From JBCBGF01 sp038526915 (GTDB lineage: Bacteria > Pseudomonadota > Alphaproteobacteria > Rhodobacterales > Rhodobacteraceae), in the NCBI GenBank assembly GCA_038526915.1, contig JBCBGF010000010.1, forward strand, positions 57,248 to 121,247: DNA of 64,000 nt, in the 5' to 3' direction. Positions 42,245-50,336 of the stretch are shown piece after piece (the first letter of the stretch is position 1; every line of letters begins with the position of its first letter). The position numbers and the translations under genes are program-made. Under the pieces are notes generated by a model. That model did not search any database, was not told the DNA's origin, and saw nothing but the letters and a program-made list of their open reading frames with translations.

Positions 42245-42684
42245 GGCTTTGCAAATTTAGCAAGGTTTGGTTTGTCCCGCATAGCTGACTTCAGATGACG
42301 TTGGCGAGCCCGAGAGACCGACAGAAAGTGTCAGATGACAGCTTGGAGACCAAACCGAGCATCAGCGAACAGCCGTGCCGTCGGCGGACTGGGGGCTGGC
42401 GATCCGAAAGGACAGCGAAAGCGCTTAATGGTGGCCAAGACACATCTTCGGCATGTGCTAGGCGCTTCAGCAGACAAATCGCCAGACCGCGGGCCGGTCC
42501 GGCGATGGCACGGCGGGGCTGAAGCCCCTTGCTTCCGTGCCCTGGGGAATTGACCTCCGGGGTCCACTTCGAGCCCAGACTCACCAATGCTGCGCGGTGT
42601 TCGAATGTCGGCTTCTGTCTAACTCTTCTTTCCTACTCCTTTCTACGATCGTACATAGCGAGCAATGAAAAGGACGGTGGAAGA
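42245..42684. other. Intergenic region of the accessory patch
   Basis: This gap of 440 nt holds structured element E (42372-42541), listed separately, and the leader of the GIY-YIG gene with an AAAAGGACGGTGGAAGA ribosome-binding region. No other gene is seen. The composition shifts to lower GC from about 42560. Confidence 0.5.
42372..42541 (+). repeat. Structured intergenic element, copy E (diverged)
   Basis: The outer stem GCCGTGCCGTCGGCGGACTGG (42372-42392) pairs with 42494-42514 in 20 of 21 positions, two of them G-U type. The inner stem is TGGCGAT/ATCGCCA (42397-42403/42478-42484). The core reads GCGCTTAATGG and AAGACACATCTTC (about 42420-42449). A third arm CCGTGCC (42535-42541) is exactly complementary to GGCACGG (42507-42513), with a GGGGCT-ga-AGCCCC hairpin between. 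The stem sequence is unlike copies A-D, yet the architecture and core are kept. Confidence 0.8.
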
Positions 42685-43524
42685 ATGACTGAGTTTGTTG
42701 GCCGACGTTTGGAGCTTGAGGCTTTCCTGCAATCAGTCAGCGGACGCTATTACGTTTACGAACTATGCCGCCCCAACGGCGAGGTTTTTTACGTTGGTAA
42801 GGGGCTCAATCGTCGCGTGGTAGAGCATGAGATGGAAGCCGTCCGGAGCCACCCTATCGGTGAAAGCAATCCGTTTAAGTGTAATGTAATTCGTCAAGTC
42901 ATGCGCAATGGTGGTGAGATAACCTACCGTATTGTCAAAGTTTTCGAAGCGACGGAGGAATTCGATTGCCTTCAGTTGGAGGCCGATCTTATTCAGAAGT
43001 ATGGGCGGAGACATGAAGGCGGAACGCTGACGAATCTGGCAGGAGGCGTTGGTTCAACGTCTGGATCTTCACCCTATTCTATTGAAAAGCATGCGAAAAC
43101 ACTTTCGGGCTCTCCCGAAAACAATCTTGACCGCGCTACGCTCAACCAATTCTTGCAAGGTATTGGCGCAGTTGAAAGTGTTCCCATCAAACCAATTAGT
43201 CAAATGTCACGAATACTTCCGACTACACCACATCCAAATGCGAGGAAGCCAACAGCAAGGTGTGCCTATGCTCTCGTAGCAAGCGCAGCGGCGCACGGGT
43301 TGCCATTTCATACAGCTATGCTCATTCCCCGTACTTTCGTCTATAAGGGTGTTCGTGCAATTATCGAGAACGGCGTCGCACGTGACCTATTGAAGGCAAA
43401 AATGGCCACACTTGTTTCTGCTTTCGATCCGACCGACGAAGCGTTCGAGCTGTCTGAACAACAAGTTGATATGCTGATTAATTTGGTTGGAAAGAGTCGA
43501 CTAAAGAGCATTGGCCTCACGTAA
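42685..43524 (+). CDS. GIY-YIG nuclease-domain protein (LEM-3-like)
   Basis: The 279-aa protein has an N-terminal GIY-YIG domain: YYVYELCRPNGEVFYVGKGLNRRVVEHEME at about 22-51, with the two tyrosine strands, the GKG loop, Arg and His typical of the LEM-3-like branch. A glutamate in QLEADLIQKYG (about 99-109) is the likely metal ligand. The C-terminal about 150 residues are unassigned. The gene has lower GC and different codon use from its surroundings, with a good GGTGGAAG ribosome-binding site. It may be a DNA-cleaving accessory or defence protein; it has no obvious partner. Confidence 0.8.
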   Translation: MTEFVGRRLELEAFLQSVSGRYYVYELCRPNGEVFYVGKGLNRRVVEHEMEAVRSHPIGESNPFKCNVIRQVMRNGGEITYRIVKVFEATEEFDCLQLEADLIQKYGRRHEGGTLTNLAGGVGSTSGSSPYSIEKHAKTLSGSPENNLDRATLNQFLQGIGAVESVPIKPISQMSRILPTTPHPNARKPTARCAYALVASAAAHGLPFHTAMLIPRTFVYKGVRAIIENGVARDLLKAKMATLVSAFDPTDEAFELSEQQVDMLINLVGKSRLKSIGLT

Positions 43525-43744
43525 GAAATTCGAGAGAGCGAACTAGGTTGTTTACTGATCCCAACTTCGACTAACAGTTGACGATGCAGACATTCGGACC
43601 GCTGCAACGAACGCTCACTTTGTCCGCAGAGCCACCCCCGATCTAGCGCACAAACCACCCAGCCGTCAGCGATCCAATCGTGGGCCACTTCCCTAAGAAG
43701 CGGGTTCGGAGACCTCACCCCACCGTCGCGCCAAAAAACGCCGC
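43525..43744. other. Non-coding remnant DNA after the GIY-YIG gene
   Basis: About 220 nt without a convincing gene. The composition returns to high GC from about 43600. A minus-strand open frame reaching 43793 overlaps the GIY-YIG coding region and translates the LysR remnant antisense, so it is not called. Confidence 0.45.
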
Positions 43745-43858
43745 GGTCAGCCGCAGCACAACCACGATCTGCATGTTCAGACCCGTGGGGCATGGTCCTA
43801 CATCACCGTGCCGACCGAGCACAGCAAGGTGACATCCGACGGCTCTGATCTGCCCCCC
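43745..43858 (+). pseudogene. Fragment of a LysR effector domain
   Basis: In one frame the sequence reads PQHNHDLHVQTRGAWSYITV and then PTEHSKVTSDGSDLP. This aligns with the intact LysR protein at 41004-41864 (PQPHPDLHFETLGDVSYVMV, STEHSKISEVSVEGYILP). The remainder of the gene is missing, so it is a short remnant of a related LysR gene, now flanking the accessory patch on its right side as the intact gene does on its left. Confidence 0.7.
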
Positions 43859-43859
43859 C

Positions 43860-44468
43860 TCACCCCTCACCCTCAATCAGCCGCAACAACGCATCCGTAT
43901 GCGACTGCATCAGCGGCTCAATGGGAAAGTGATCCTCTAAATCATCAAAGCTCGTGAACATTTCCCGCGACAGCGACAGCGTGACGATGGGTCCGAAGAG
44001 GATGTGGAAGAACGCCTTGCTCTCCACAGGTTTGAAGACGCCCTTCGCCACCCCGTCCTCGATCATGCGCCAGACGATGTCCTGTTGCGGGCTGATGTAG
44101 TCACTGTGGAAAGACTGCGCGACGTTTGGGAACGCGCGTGAAACCTCAGCGATGAGGGGGGACATGCGGCCAACCTCGGACCTGATGGTCATGTCATAAA
44201 GCACGGAAATCGCCCGACGCAGCCGCGTCACGGGATCAAGCGAGGGGTCATCTGCCAGGGCCCGCAAATTGTCCAAGGCCGGGGCGTAGCCATGGGTGAC
44301 GCAGGCGATGAAGAGCGCGTCTTTGCCACTAAAGTGGTGATAGAGGCTCGCCTTGGTGATCTTGCAGGCCGTGGCGACCGTGCTCATGGATGTGCCGGCA
44401 AAGCCATTTTCCAAAAACAGACCTGTGGAGATCCGCATGATCTCTTCGCGTCTCGTTTCAGTGGTCAC
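43860..44468 (-). CDS. TetR family transcriptional regulator
   Basis: The 202-aa regulator has an N-terminal HTH (REEIMRISTGLFLENGFAGTSMSTVATACKITKASLYHHFSGKDALF, about 7-52) followed by a helical ligand-binding domain. It is divergent from the RND efflux genes with a 16-bp palindrome between them (44516-44531). It should repress the pump until an inducer binds. Confidence 0.92.
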   Translation of the reverse strand: MTTETRREEIMRISTGLFLENGFAGTSMSTVATACKITKASLYHHFSGKDALFIACVTHGYAPALDNLRALADDPSLDPVTRLRRAISVLYDMTIRSEVGRMSPLIAEVSRAFPNVAQSFHSDYISPQQDIVWRMIEDGVAKGVFKPVESKAFFHILFGPIVTLSLSREMFTSFDDLEDHFPIEPLMQSHTDALLRLIEGEG

Positions 44469-44515
44469 AAAATCGCATCCCTTTGTTGACCCGCCCGAAA
44501 GCGCCTCTAGTTCCC

Positions 44516-44531
44516 AACCGAACGGTCGGTT
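44516..44531. promoter_or_regulatory. Candidate TetR operator for the RND efflux operon
   Basis: AACCGAACGGTCGGTT is a 16-bp palindrome with one mismatched pair, lying between the divergent tetR and efflux genes. A TTGACC-16-TAGTTC promoter-like pair (44486-44513) reads toward the pump genes and runs up to it. The sequence resembles the ACCGACCGGTCGGT operators of other TetR-controlled efflux pumps. Confidence 0.7.
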
Positions 44532-44553
44532 AGGCAGATAGGGGCCCGCTCAG

Positions 44554-45636
44554 ATGTTGCAAGTCATTCGGATCGCGATTTCAACCGCAGCCCTGATCGG
44601 CCTGCCCATCGGTGGCGCTTATGCGGACGAGCCTACCCCTGCGAGCGCGGCCGAGGCGAGCCCTGTGTTTGTGCGCACGATGATTGTCGGCCCTGCCGAT
44701 GGGATGCAAGAGCGGCAGTTCTTCGGGCGGATCGCCGCGTTGGAGACGGCGGATCTGTCCTTTGAGGTGGCGGGATATCTGGCGCGGCTGGAGGCGCCGC
44801 GGGGGGCGTTCATCTCAGAAGGGGCACCGCTCGCCACGCTTGACCTGGAGCCGTTTGAGCGCGCGGTGGAGCGTGCGGAACTGACCCTGGCGCAGGCGAC
44901 GCGAGAGCTCGCGCGGCAACAGACCCTGGCGTCCCGCAATGTCTCGTCCCAGGTGCGGGCGCAGGACGCGGAAACCGCACGCGATCTGGCGGAGGTCGCC
45001 CTGCGCGATGCGCGCGAGGCGTTGGCGGATGCCCAATTGACGGCGCCGTTTGACGGGATCGTGGCGGACCGGCTGGTGGCGACCTTTACCAACGTCGCGC
45101 CGGGTGAGCCGATCATACGGCTGCACAATATGTCCGAGACCCGGGTGGAGTTCGACCTGCCCGAACGCATCCTTGCGATGATCGGGGATCCGTCTTTGGT
45201 CGCCTTCAGCACGATCCTTCCCGGACAGACGGAGGCCATTCCCCTCACCTTTCGCGAAATCCAGGCAGAAACCGGCGCCGTGGGCCAGAGCTATACGATT
45301 TCCCTTGCCGTTGACGGGGCGGTGCCGTCGCTGGTTCTGCCTGGCAAAACCGTGACGGTCACTGCGCGCCTCTTGCAACAGGAGGACGCGGTTCCGCTGC
45401 CCGCAACGGCGCTGGTGACCAGACCTAATGGCGATACAGCGGTGATCGCCATAGCCGAGCAGGATGGCGCGCTTCGGCCAGAGTTCATTCCGGTGGACGT
45501 GCGGTCGGCCACGGGTGTGGATCTGCGGGTGACCGGGCTTGCGCCCGGCACCGAAATTGTCGAACTGGGGGGCCACCTCATTGGCCCTGATACCCGTCTC
45601 GCCCGCTACACCGGCCTGATCGTCGAGGGGAACTGA
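44554..45636 (+). CDS. RND efflux periplasmic adaptor subunit
   Basis: The 360-aa membrane-fusion protein has an N-terminal signal peptide (ending about GGAYADE). The lipoyl/barrel-sandwich halves include LSFEVAGYLARLEAPRGAFISEGAPLATLD and QLTAPFDGIVADRLVATFTNVAPGEPIIRL around an alpha-hairpin (about 100-165). A beta-barrel and membrane-proximal domain follow. It links the inner-membrane pump to an outer-membrane channel, which is not encoded here. The stop is 3 nt before the permease start. Confidence 0.92.
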   Translation: MLQVIRIAISTAALIGLPIGGAYADEPTPASAAEASPVFVRTMIVGPADGMQERQFFGRIAALETADLSFEVAGYLARLEAPRGAFISEGAPLATLDLEPFERAVERAELTLAQATRELARQQTLASRNVSSQVRAQDAETARDLAEVALRDAREALADAQLTAPFDGIVADRLVATFTNVAPGEPIIRLHNMSETRVEFDLPERILAMIGDPSLVAFSTILPGQTEAIPLTFREIQAETGAVGQSYTISLAVDGAVPSLVLPGKTVTVTARLLQQEDAVPLPATALVTRPNGDTAVIAIAEQDGALRPEFIPVDVRSATGVDLRVTGLAPGTEIVELGGHLIGPDTRLARYTGLIVEGN

Positions 45637-45639
45637 CCC

Positions 45640-48600
45640 ATGCAAATCGCGCGCCTGGCCATTGAACGGCCTCTCTACACATGGCTTTTGATCCTGTTTT
45701 GCCTCTTTGGCGGGGCCGCGGGATATCTGAGTGTTGGGAAACTGGAAGACCCGGTCTTTACCCTGAAATCCGCGTTGGTCATCACCCCCTACCCCGGCGC
45801 CACCGCCGCCGAGGTCGCCATCGAGGTGTCCGAGGTGTTGGAAGCCGAAATCCAGCAGATGGACGAGATCGACTTTATCACCTCGGCAAACACGCCGGGT
45901 CTTTCGGTGATCGAGGTCACGATCCAGGATACCTATGACGGGACCGAACTGCCCCAGGTCTGGGATGACATGCGCGATCGGATCGCCGATGCGGTGCCCG
46001 CGCTGCCCGAAGGCGCGCTGCCACCTGTGGTCAATGACAGCTTTGGCGATGTGTTTGGCTTGCTCTATGCCGTCACCGCGCCGGGCTATGCAGATGGCGA
46101 TGTCTGGGAGATCGGCACCTTCCTGCGGCGTGAACTTCTGGCCGTTGATGGTGTGGCCAATGCCGAGATCCTCGGCCTGCCGGAAGAGGCGATCTTTGTT
46201 GAGCCGTCGGGCGAAACCCTGACCGCCCTGGGCGTTCCGCCCGATGTCATCCTGGGCGCGGTCGCCTCGGCCAACACAATCGTTCCAACGGGCACGGCGG
46301 GGACAGCGCGCAGAGAGCTGCGGGTGGACGCGCCCGCGCTGGACGACACCGTGTCCGAGATCAGCGCGCTGACCTTTGGCTTTCAGGGCGAGGTGATCAA
46401 CCTGACGGATGTGGCAGACGTCTATCGCGCCCGCGTCGATCATCCTGACCACATCATCCGGCACAACGGGCAAGAGGCGTTCACCATCGGCGTGGCGGGC
46501 CTGACCTCGGAAAACATCGTGGCGGTCGGGCAACGGGTGGAAGCGCGGCTGGCGGAACTGACCCCGCTGTTGCCCGCTGGCGTCACGCTTGAGCCGATCT
46601 ATGAACAGCACCGTGTCGTTGAGACCGCCAACCAGGATTTTCTGATGAGCTTGGCGATGTCGGTGGGTGTGGTGATTGGCGTTCTGGCGCTGTTCATGGG
46701 CTGGCGTGCGGCCATCGTGGTGGGCGGATCGCTTTTGCTGACGGTCAGCTTCACGTTCTTTTTCATGAACCTGTTCGACATCAAGGTCGAACGGATCAGT
46801 CTGGGGGCGCTGATCATCGCGATGGGCATGCTGGTCGACAATGCCATCGTGATCGCGGAAGGGATGCAGGTGCAGATGCGTCGCGGCCGCAAAGCGGTTG
46901 AGGCCGCAGCCGAGGTGGCGCGGCGCACGCAAGTTCCCCTGCTCGGTGCCACGATCATCGGCATCATGGCCTTCGCAGGGATCGGGCTGAGCCCAGATAG
47001 CTCCGGCGAGTTCCTGTTTTCGCTCTTTGCGGTTATCGCAATCTCGCTGATGCTGTCCTGGATCATCGCGGTCACCGTCACACCGCTTTTGGCCAGCTAT
47101 TTCTTCCGGACCGAGACGTCAGACACCCCCAAAGACCCCTATGACACGTTTTTCTTCCGCGCCTACGGCAAATTGGTGCGGTTCAGCCTGCGGGTGCGGT
47201 GGCTGGTCATTATCGGATTGATCGGCGCAACCGTGGCCGGCGTGGGGGCCATGAGCGGGGTCAAGCAACAGTTCTTTCCGCCGGCCACGACGCCCCTTGT
47301 CTATCTCAACTACCAAGGCGCGCAGGGCAGTGCCGTTCAGGGCGTGAGCCGCGACCTGGCGGTGATCGAAGAGTGGCTGCTTGAGCGTGATGAGGTGGAG
47401 GCTGTCACCACGACCATCGGGCAAAGCCTGACCCGGTTCATGCTGACCTACACGCCGGAGAATCCCAACCCCGCCTATGGTCAAATCGTTATTCGCGTAG
47501 CGGAGCATACGCAAATCCCCGCCCTTCGCGATGCGCTGACGGATTTTGCAAACGCGGCGGTGCCCTGGGCCGAGACCCGTGTGCAGCAGATCATCTATGG
47601 ACCGCCGGTGGGTGCAGATGTCGAAGTGCGCTTGTCTGGCCCCGATCCCGACGTGCTGCGCGCACTCGCGGCTGAGGCGCAGCGGATTTTTGAGACGGAA
47701 ACCGATTTGCTGACCATCGAACGGACCGATTGGCGCGAACGCGAACTGGTGACGCAACCGATCTATGCGACCGACCGCGCGCAGGCGCTTGGTATCGCGC
47801 GCTCGGACGTGGCTCAGGCGGTTGCCCTGGCCACCGACGGTATCCGCGCGGGGACGTTTCGCGAATATGACCGGCTGATCCCGATCATCATCCGCACGCC
47901 CGAGGCCGAGCAAACGGTGGATGGGGTCCTTCTCGACCAGCCGATCTTTGCGCCAAGCACGGGCCGCTATACGACGCTGGCGCAGGTGATCGACGGCTTT
48001 GACGTGGTCGCGCGCGACACGCTGATCCAGCGACGCGACCGGGTGAACACGATCAGCGTGCAAGCCTTCACCCTGCCCGACATCCTGCCGCCGCAGGCGT
48101 TCGGCGAGGTGCGCGCGGCCATTGAGGCGATGGCCCTTCCCCCGGGCTATCGCTTGGAATGGGGCGGTGAGTTCGAAAGCGCCTCGACCGCGCAAGCCAG
48201 CCTCGGCCGCCAGATGCCGCTCGCGTTTGGCACGATGCTGCTGATCACTGTTTTGCTGTTCGGCAAGTTGCGCCAGACGGCTGTGATCTGGACGGTGGTT
48301 CCGATGGCTGTCACCGGTGTGGGCCTGGGCCTTCTCTATACCGGCCTGCCGTTCAGCTTCACCGCGCTTCTGGGCCTGTTGAGCCTGTCGGGCATGCTGA
48401 TCAAGAACGCCATCGTCCTGGTGGAGGAGATCGACGCCCAGAAAGAGGAAAGCGGCAAACCACAATCCGAGGCGATCGTGGCCGCGTCGGTCAGCCGCTT
48501 GCGCCCGGTGATCCTTGCCGCGGCGACAACGATCCTTGGCATGGTGCCGCTCTTGTCTGACGCGTTCTTTGCATCCATGGCCGTCGCGATCATGGCAGGC

Positions 48601-48777
48601 CTCGGCTTTGCGTCGATCCTGACATTGATTGGTGTGCCAGCGCTCTACCATACATACCTGCGGCGCGAACGGCGTACGGAGCAAGGCGCGCGGCCCCCCG
48701 GTATGCTGGTGCGTCTGTTGCGGCGCTCAGATCCGGCGCCCGCAGGCACCGCACCACAAAAGATCGCAGCCGAATAA
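45640..48777 (+). CDS. RND efflux transporter permease
   Basis: The 1045-aa protein has the classic 12-helix RND layout with two large periplasmic loops. It starts with MQIARLAIERPLYTWLLILF. The conserved block GALIIAMGMLVDNAIVIAEGMQVQMRRG contains the TM4 acidic residue used for proton relay, and GLLSLSGMLIKNAIVLVEEID is the matching second-half motif. It belongs to the AcrB/HAE group in a drug- or lipophile-export system. Regulation is by the divergent TetR gene. Confidence 0.94.
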   Translation: MQIARLAIERPLYTWLLILFCLFGGAAGYLSVGKLEDPVFTLKSALVITPYPGATAAEVAIEVSEVLEAEIQQMDEIDFITSANTPGLSVIEVTIQDTYDGTELPQVWDDMRDRIADAVPALPEGALPPVVNDSFGDVFGLLYAVTAPGYADGDVWEIGTFLRRELLAVDGVANAEILGLPEEAIFVEPSGETLTALGVPPDVILGAVASANTIVPTGTAGTARRELRVDAPALDDTVSEISALTFGFQGEVINLTDVADVYRARVDHPDHIIRHNGQEAFTIGVAGLTSENIVAVGQRVEARLAELTPLLPAGVTLEPIYEQHRVVETANQDFLMSLAMSVGVVIGVLALFMGWRAAIVVGGSLLLTVSFTFFFMNLFDIKVERISLGALIIAMGMLVDNAIVIAEGMQVQMRRGRKAVEAAAEVARRTQVPLLGATIIGIMAFAGIGLSPDSSGEFLFSLFAVIAISLMLSWIIAVTVTPLLASYFFRTETSDTPKDPYDTFFFRAYGKLVRFSLRVRWLVIIGLIGATVAGVGAMSGVKQQFFPPATTPLVYLNYQGAQGSAVQGVSRDLAVIEEWLLERDEVEAVTTTIGQSLTRFMLTYTPENPNPAYGQIVIRVAEHTQIPALRDALTDFANAAVPWAETRVQQIIYGPPVGADVEVRLSGPDPDVLRALAAEAQRIFETETDLLTIERTDWRERELVTQPIYATDRAQALGIARSDVAQAVALATDGIRAGTFREYDRLIPIIIRTPEAEQTVDGVLLDQPIFAPSTGRYTTLAQVIDGFDVVARDTLIQRRDRVNTISVQAFTLPDILPPQAFGEVRAAIEAMALPPGYRLEWGGEFESASTAQASLGRQMPLAFGTMLLITVLLFGKLRQTAVIWTVVPMAVTGVGLGLLYTGLPFSFTALLGLLSLSGMLIKNAIVLVEEIDAQKEESGKPQSEAIVAASVSRLRPVILAAATTILGMVPLLSDAFFASMAVAIMAGLGFASILTLIGVPALYHTYLRRERRTEQGARPPGMLVRLLRRSDPAPAGTAPQKIAAE

Positions 48778-48837
48778 GGCCGCCAATCCTCGCGGTCGCA
48801 GCCCGGTCGCTTCACCCCACGTCTCAGGGAGACAGAT

Positions 48838-49515
48838 ATGAAAGCCATCTTCTTTGGATCGATCGGAAGCGTCGTCGAGACGTCCGAATTGCAGCGGAAA
48901 TCCTTCAATGATGCCTTCGCAGAGGCCGGTCTGAACTGGCACTGGGACCAGGCATCTTACCGCGCGATGTTGCGGTCTGCGGGTGGGCGTCAGCGGATCG
49001 AGGACTATGCCCGCCAGCGCGGTGAGGCCGTCGACGCCGTAGCCTTGCATGCCCGCAAATCCCAGCTGTTTCAGCAGGCCCTGGCGCAAGGCGGGGTGTC
49101 TTTGCGCGCGGGCGTGGCAGAGACCCTTGCGCAGGCCAAGGACGCGGGTCTCGCCCTTGGGTTCGTGACCTCGACCGAGCGTGCGACAGTTGAGATCATC
49201 GCAGGCCGTGTCAAAGACATCACATCGATCGATTTCGATGTCATGACATGGCGCTTGGACAATCTGCCGGGAAAACCGGACCCGGCGGTTTACACCTGGG
49301 CCCTTGATGCGTTGGACCTGCGCCCCCAAGACGTCGTGGCCATTGAAGATAACCGAGACGGTGTTTTGGCGGCCAAAGCGGCAGCACTTTTCACCATCGG
49401 GTTTCCGGGCGAAAACACACAAGCCAGCGAGCTCCACGCCGCGGACGTGATCGGCGCGCCATTGCAGCATCTCATAGGTCAGCGGATGGCGGCGAAGACC
49501 GAGGCGGCTGCATGA
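48838..49515 (+). CDS. HAD-superfamily protein lacking the catalytic Asp motif
   Basis: The 225-aa protein follows the CbbY/PGMB-like HAD fold: cap helix bundle (about 20-95), then FVTSTERATV, the lysine in LPGKPDPAVYTWALDAL and the acidic motif VVAIEDNRDGVLAAKAA. The N-terminal nucleophile motif (normally FDxDG) is replaced by FFGSIGSVVET, so both catalytic aspartates are gone. It is therefore probably not a phosphatase, or uses other chemistry. It overlaps the next gene by 4 nt and starts 60 nt after the RND permease. Confidence 0.85.
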   Translation: MKAIFFGSIGSVVETSELQRKSFNDAFAEAGLNWHWDQASYRAMLRSAGGRQRIEDYARQRGEAVDAVALHARKSQLFQQALAQGGVSLRAGVAETLAQAKDAGLALGFVTSTERATVEIIAGRVKDITSIDFDVMTWRLDNLPGKPDPAVYTWALDALDLRPQDVVAIEDNRDGVLAAKAAALFTIGFPGENTQASELHAADVIGAPLQHLIGQRMAAKTEAAA

Positions 49516-50327
49516 TCGGCCTGAGCCAAAGGCCCCCATCCACCGAGATCCCCATGGTTGCGCTGCGAACCGCGGATGTGCGCGCCACGGTGGCCGCGGC
49601 CGGTGTTGCGCGCATCAACGCACCGGGGCTGACGGCGCATGGGTTTGCGGACTTCATGGAGACGTTGGGCGAGCCGATGTTTACGGCGGGCGAAACACCG
49701 GTGGATGGTCTGCCGACCCTCAACATCGTGACGAATGTGGGTCGGACGACCAAGCCCAAAAGCGTGTTTCATTCCGACACCAGCTATGTGGCAAGGCCCC
49801 CGTCCTTCGCGGGCCTTTTCGCGGTGGACGTGCCCGCAAAGGGTGGCGCCACGATGTTTGTGGATCAATACGAGGCCTATGAGACGCTGCCCAGCGCCCT
49901 CAAACGCCTGCTTCGCGGGGCAACCATGGTGCATTCCGGCGCAGGCGCATCACAAGATGCAGACGCGCAGACCCGCCACCCCGTTCTCAGACGCCATCCC
50001 CAGACCGGGCGGATTGCGCTCTATTTGACGACGCCCGCGCGATGCTCGGATCTGCGCCTGGCCGATGGCACGGACCGAAGCGACGTGATCGAAGACCTGT
50101 TTGCCCATTCCACCCGCCAGCACCGCCGGTCGCATGTTTGGCGGCCAGACGATGTCGTCATTTGGGACAACCGCTGTACCCTGCACGCCGCCGATCACGC
50201 GGACGTGGAGGGCAACAGAACCCTGTTCCGCGCCTTGGTACGCGGGGAAGCGCCGCTCTGTGCCACGCGCCAAACACCAAGCGAAACCTGCGCCCCGGCC
50301 GACGGGGGCGCACAAACATCGGGGTAA
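49512..50327 (+). CDS. TauD/TfdA-family Fe(II)/2-oxoglutarate dioxygenase
   Basis: The 271-aa protein has the iron-binding H-x-D in FHSDTSYVARPPSFAGLFAVDVPAKGGATMFVDQYEAY (about 90) and the distal His in VVIWDNRCTLHAADHA (about 218-233), with 2-oxoglutarate-binding Arg in NRTLFRALV. Members hydroxylate or desulfonate small substrates such as taurine or 2,4-D. The substrate is unknown. Its translation is coupled to the HAD-fold gene by a 4-nt overlap. Confidence 0.88.
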   Translation: MIGLSQRPPSTEIPMVALRTADVRATVAAAGVARINAPGLTAHGFADFMETLGEPMFTAGETPVDGLPTLNIVTNVGRTTKPKSVFHSDTSYVARPPSFAGLFAVDVPAKGGATMFVDQYEAYETLPSALKRLLRGATMVHSGAGASQDADAQTRHPVLRRHPQTGRIALYLTTPARCSDLRLADGTDRSDVIEDLFAHSTRQHRRSHVWRPDDVVIWDNRCTLHAADHADVEGNRTLFRALVRGEAPLCATRQTPSETCAPADGGAQTSG

Positions 50328-50336
50328 CGTCCACAG

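Noticed and set aside
43341..43793. Minus-strand open frame of about 150 codons at the right side of the accessory patch
   Set aside because: It overlaps the GIY-YIG coding sequence antisense and includes the LysR remnant antisense; no motif supports it.
44815..48684. Long minus-strand open frames opposite the RND efflux genes
   Set aside because: The products are His/Arg/Asp-rich and motif-free, while the opposite strand encodes clear RND proteins.
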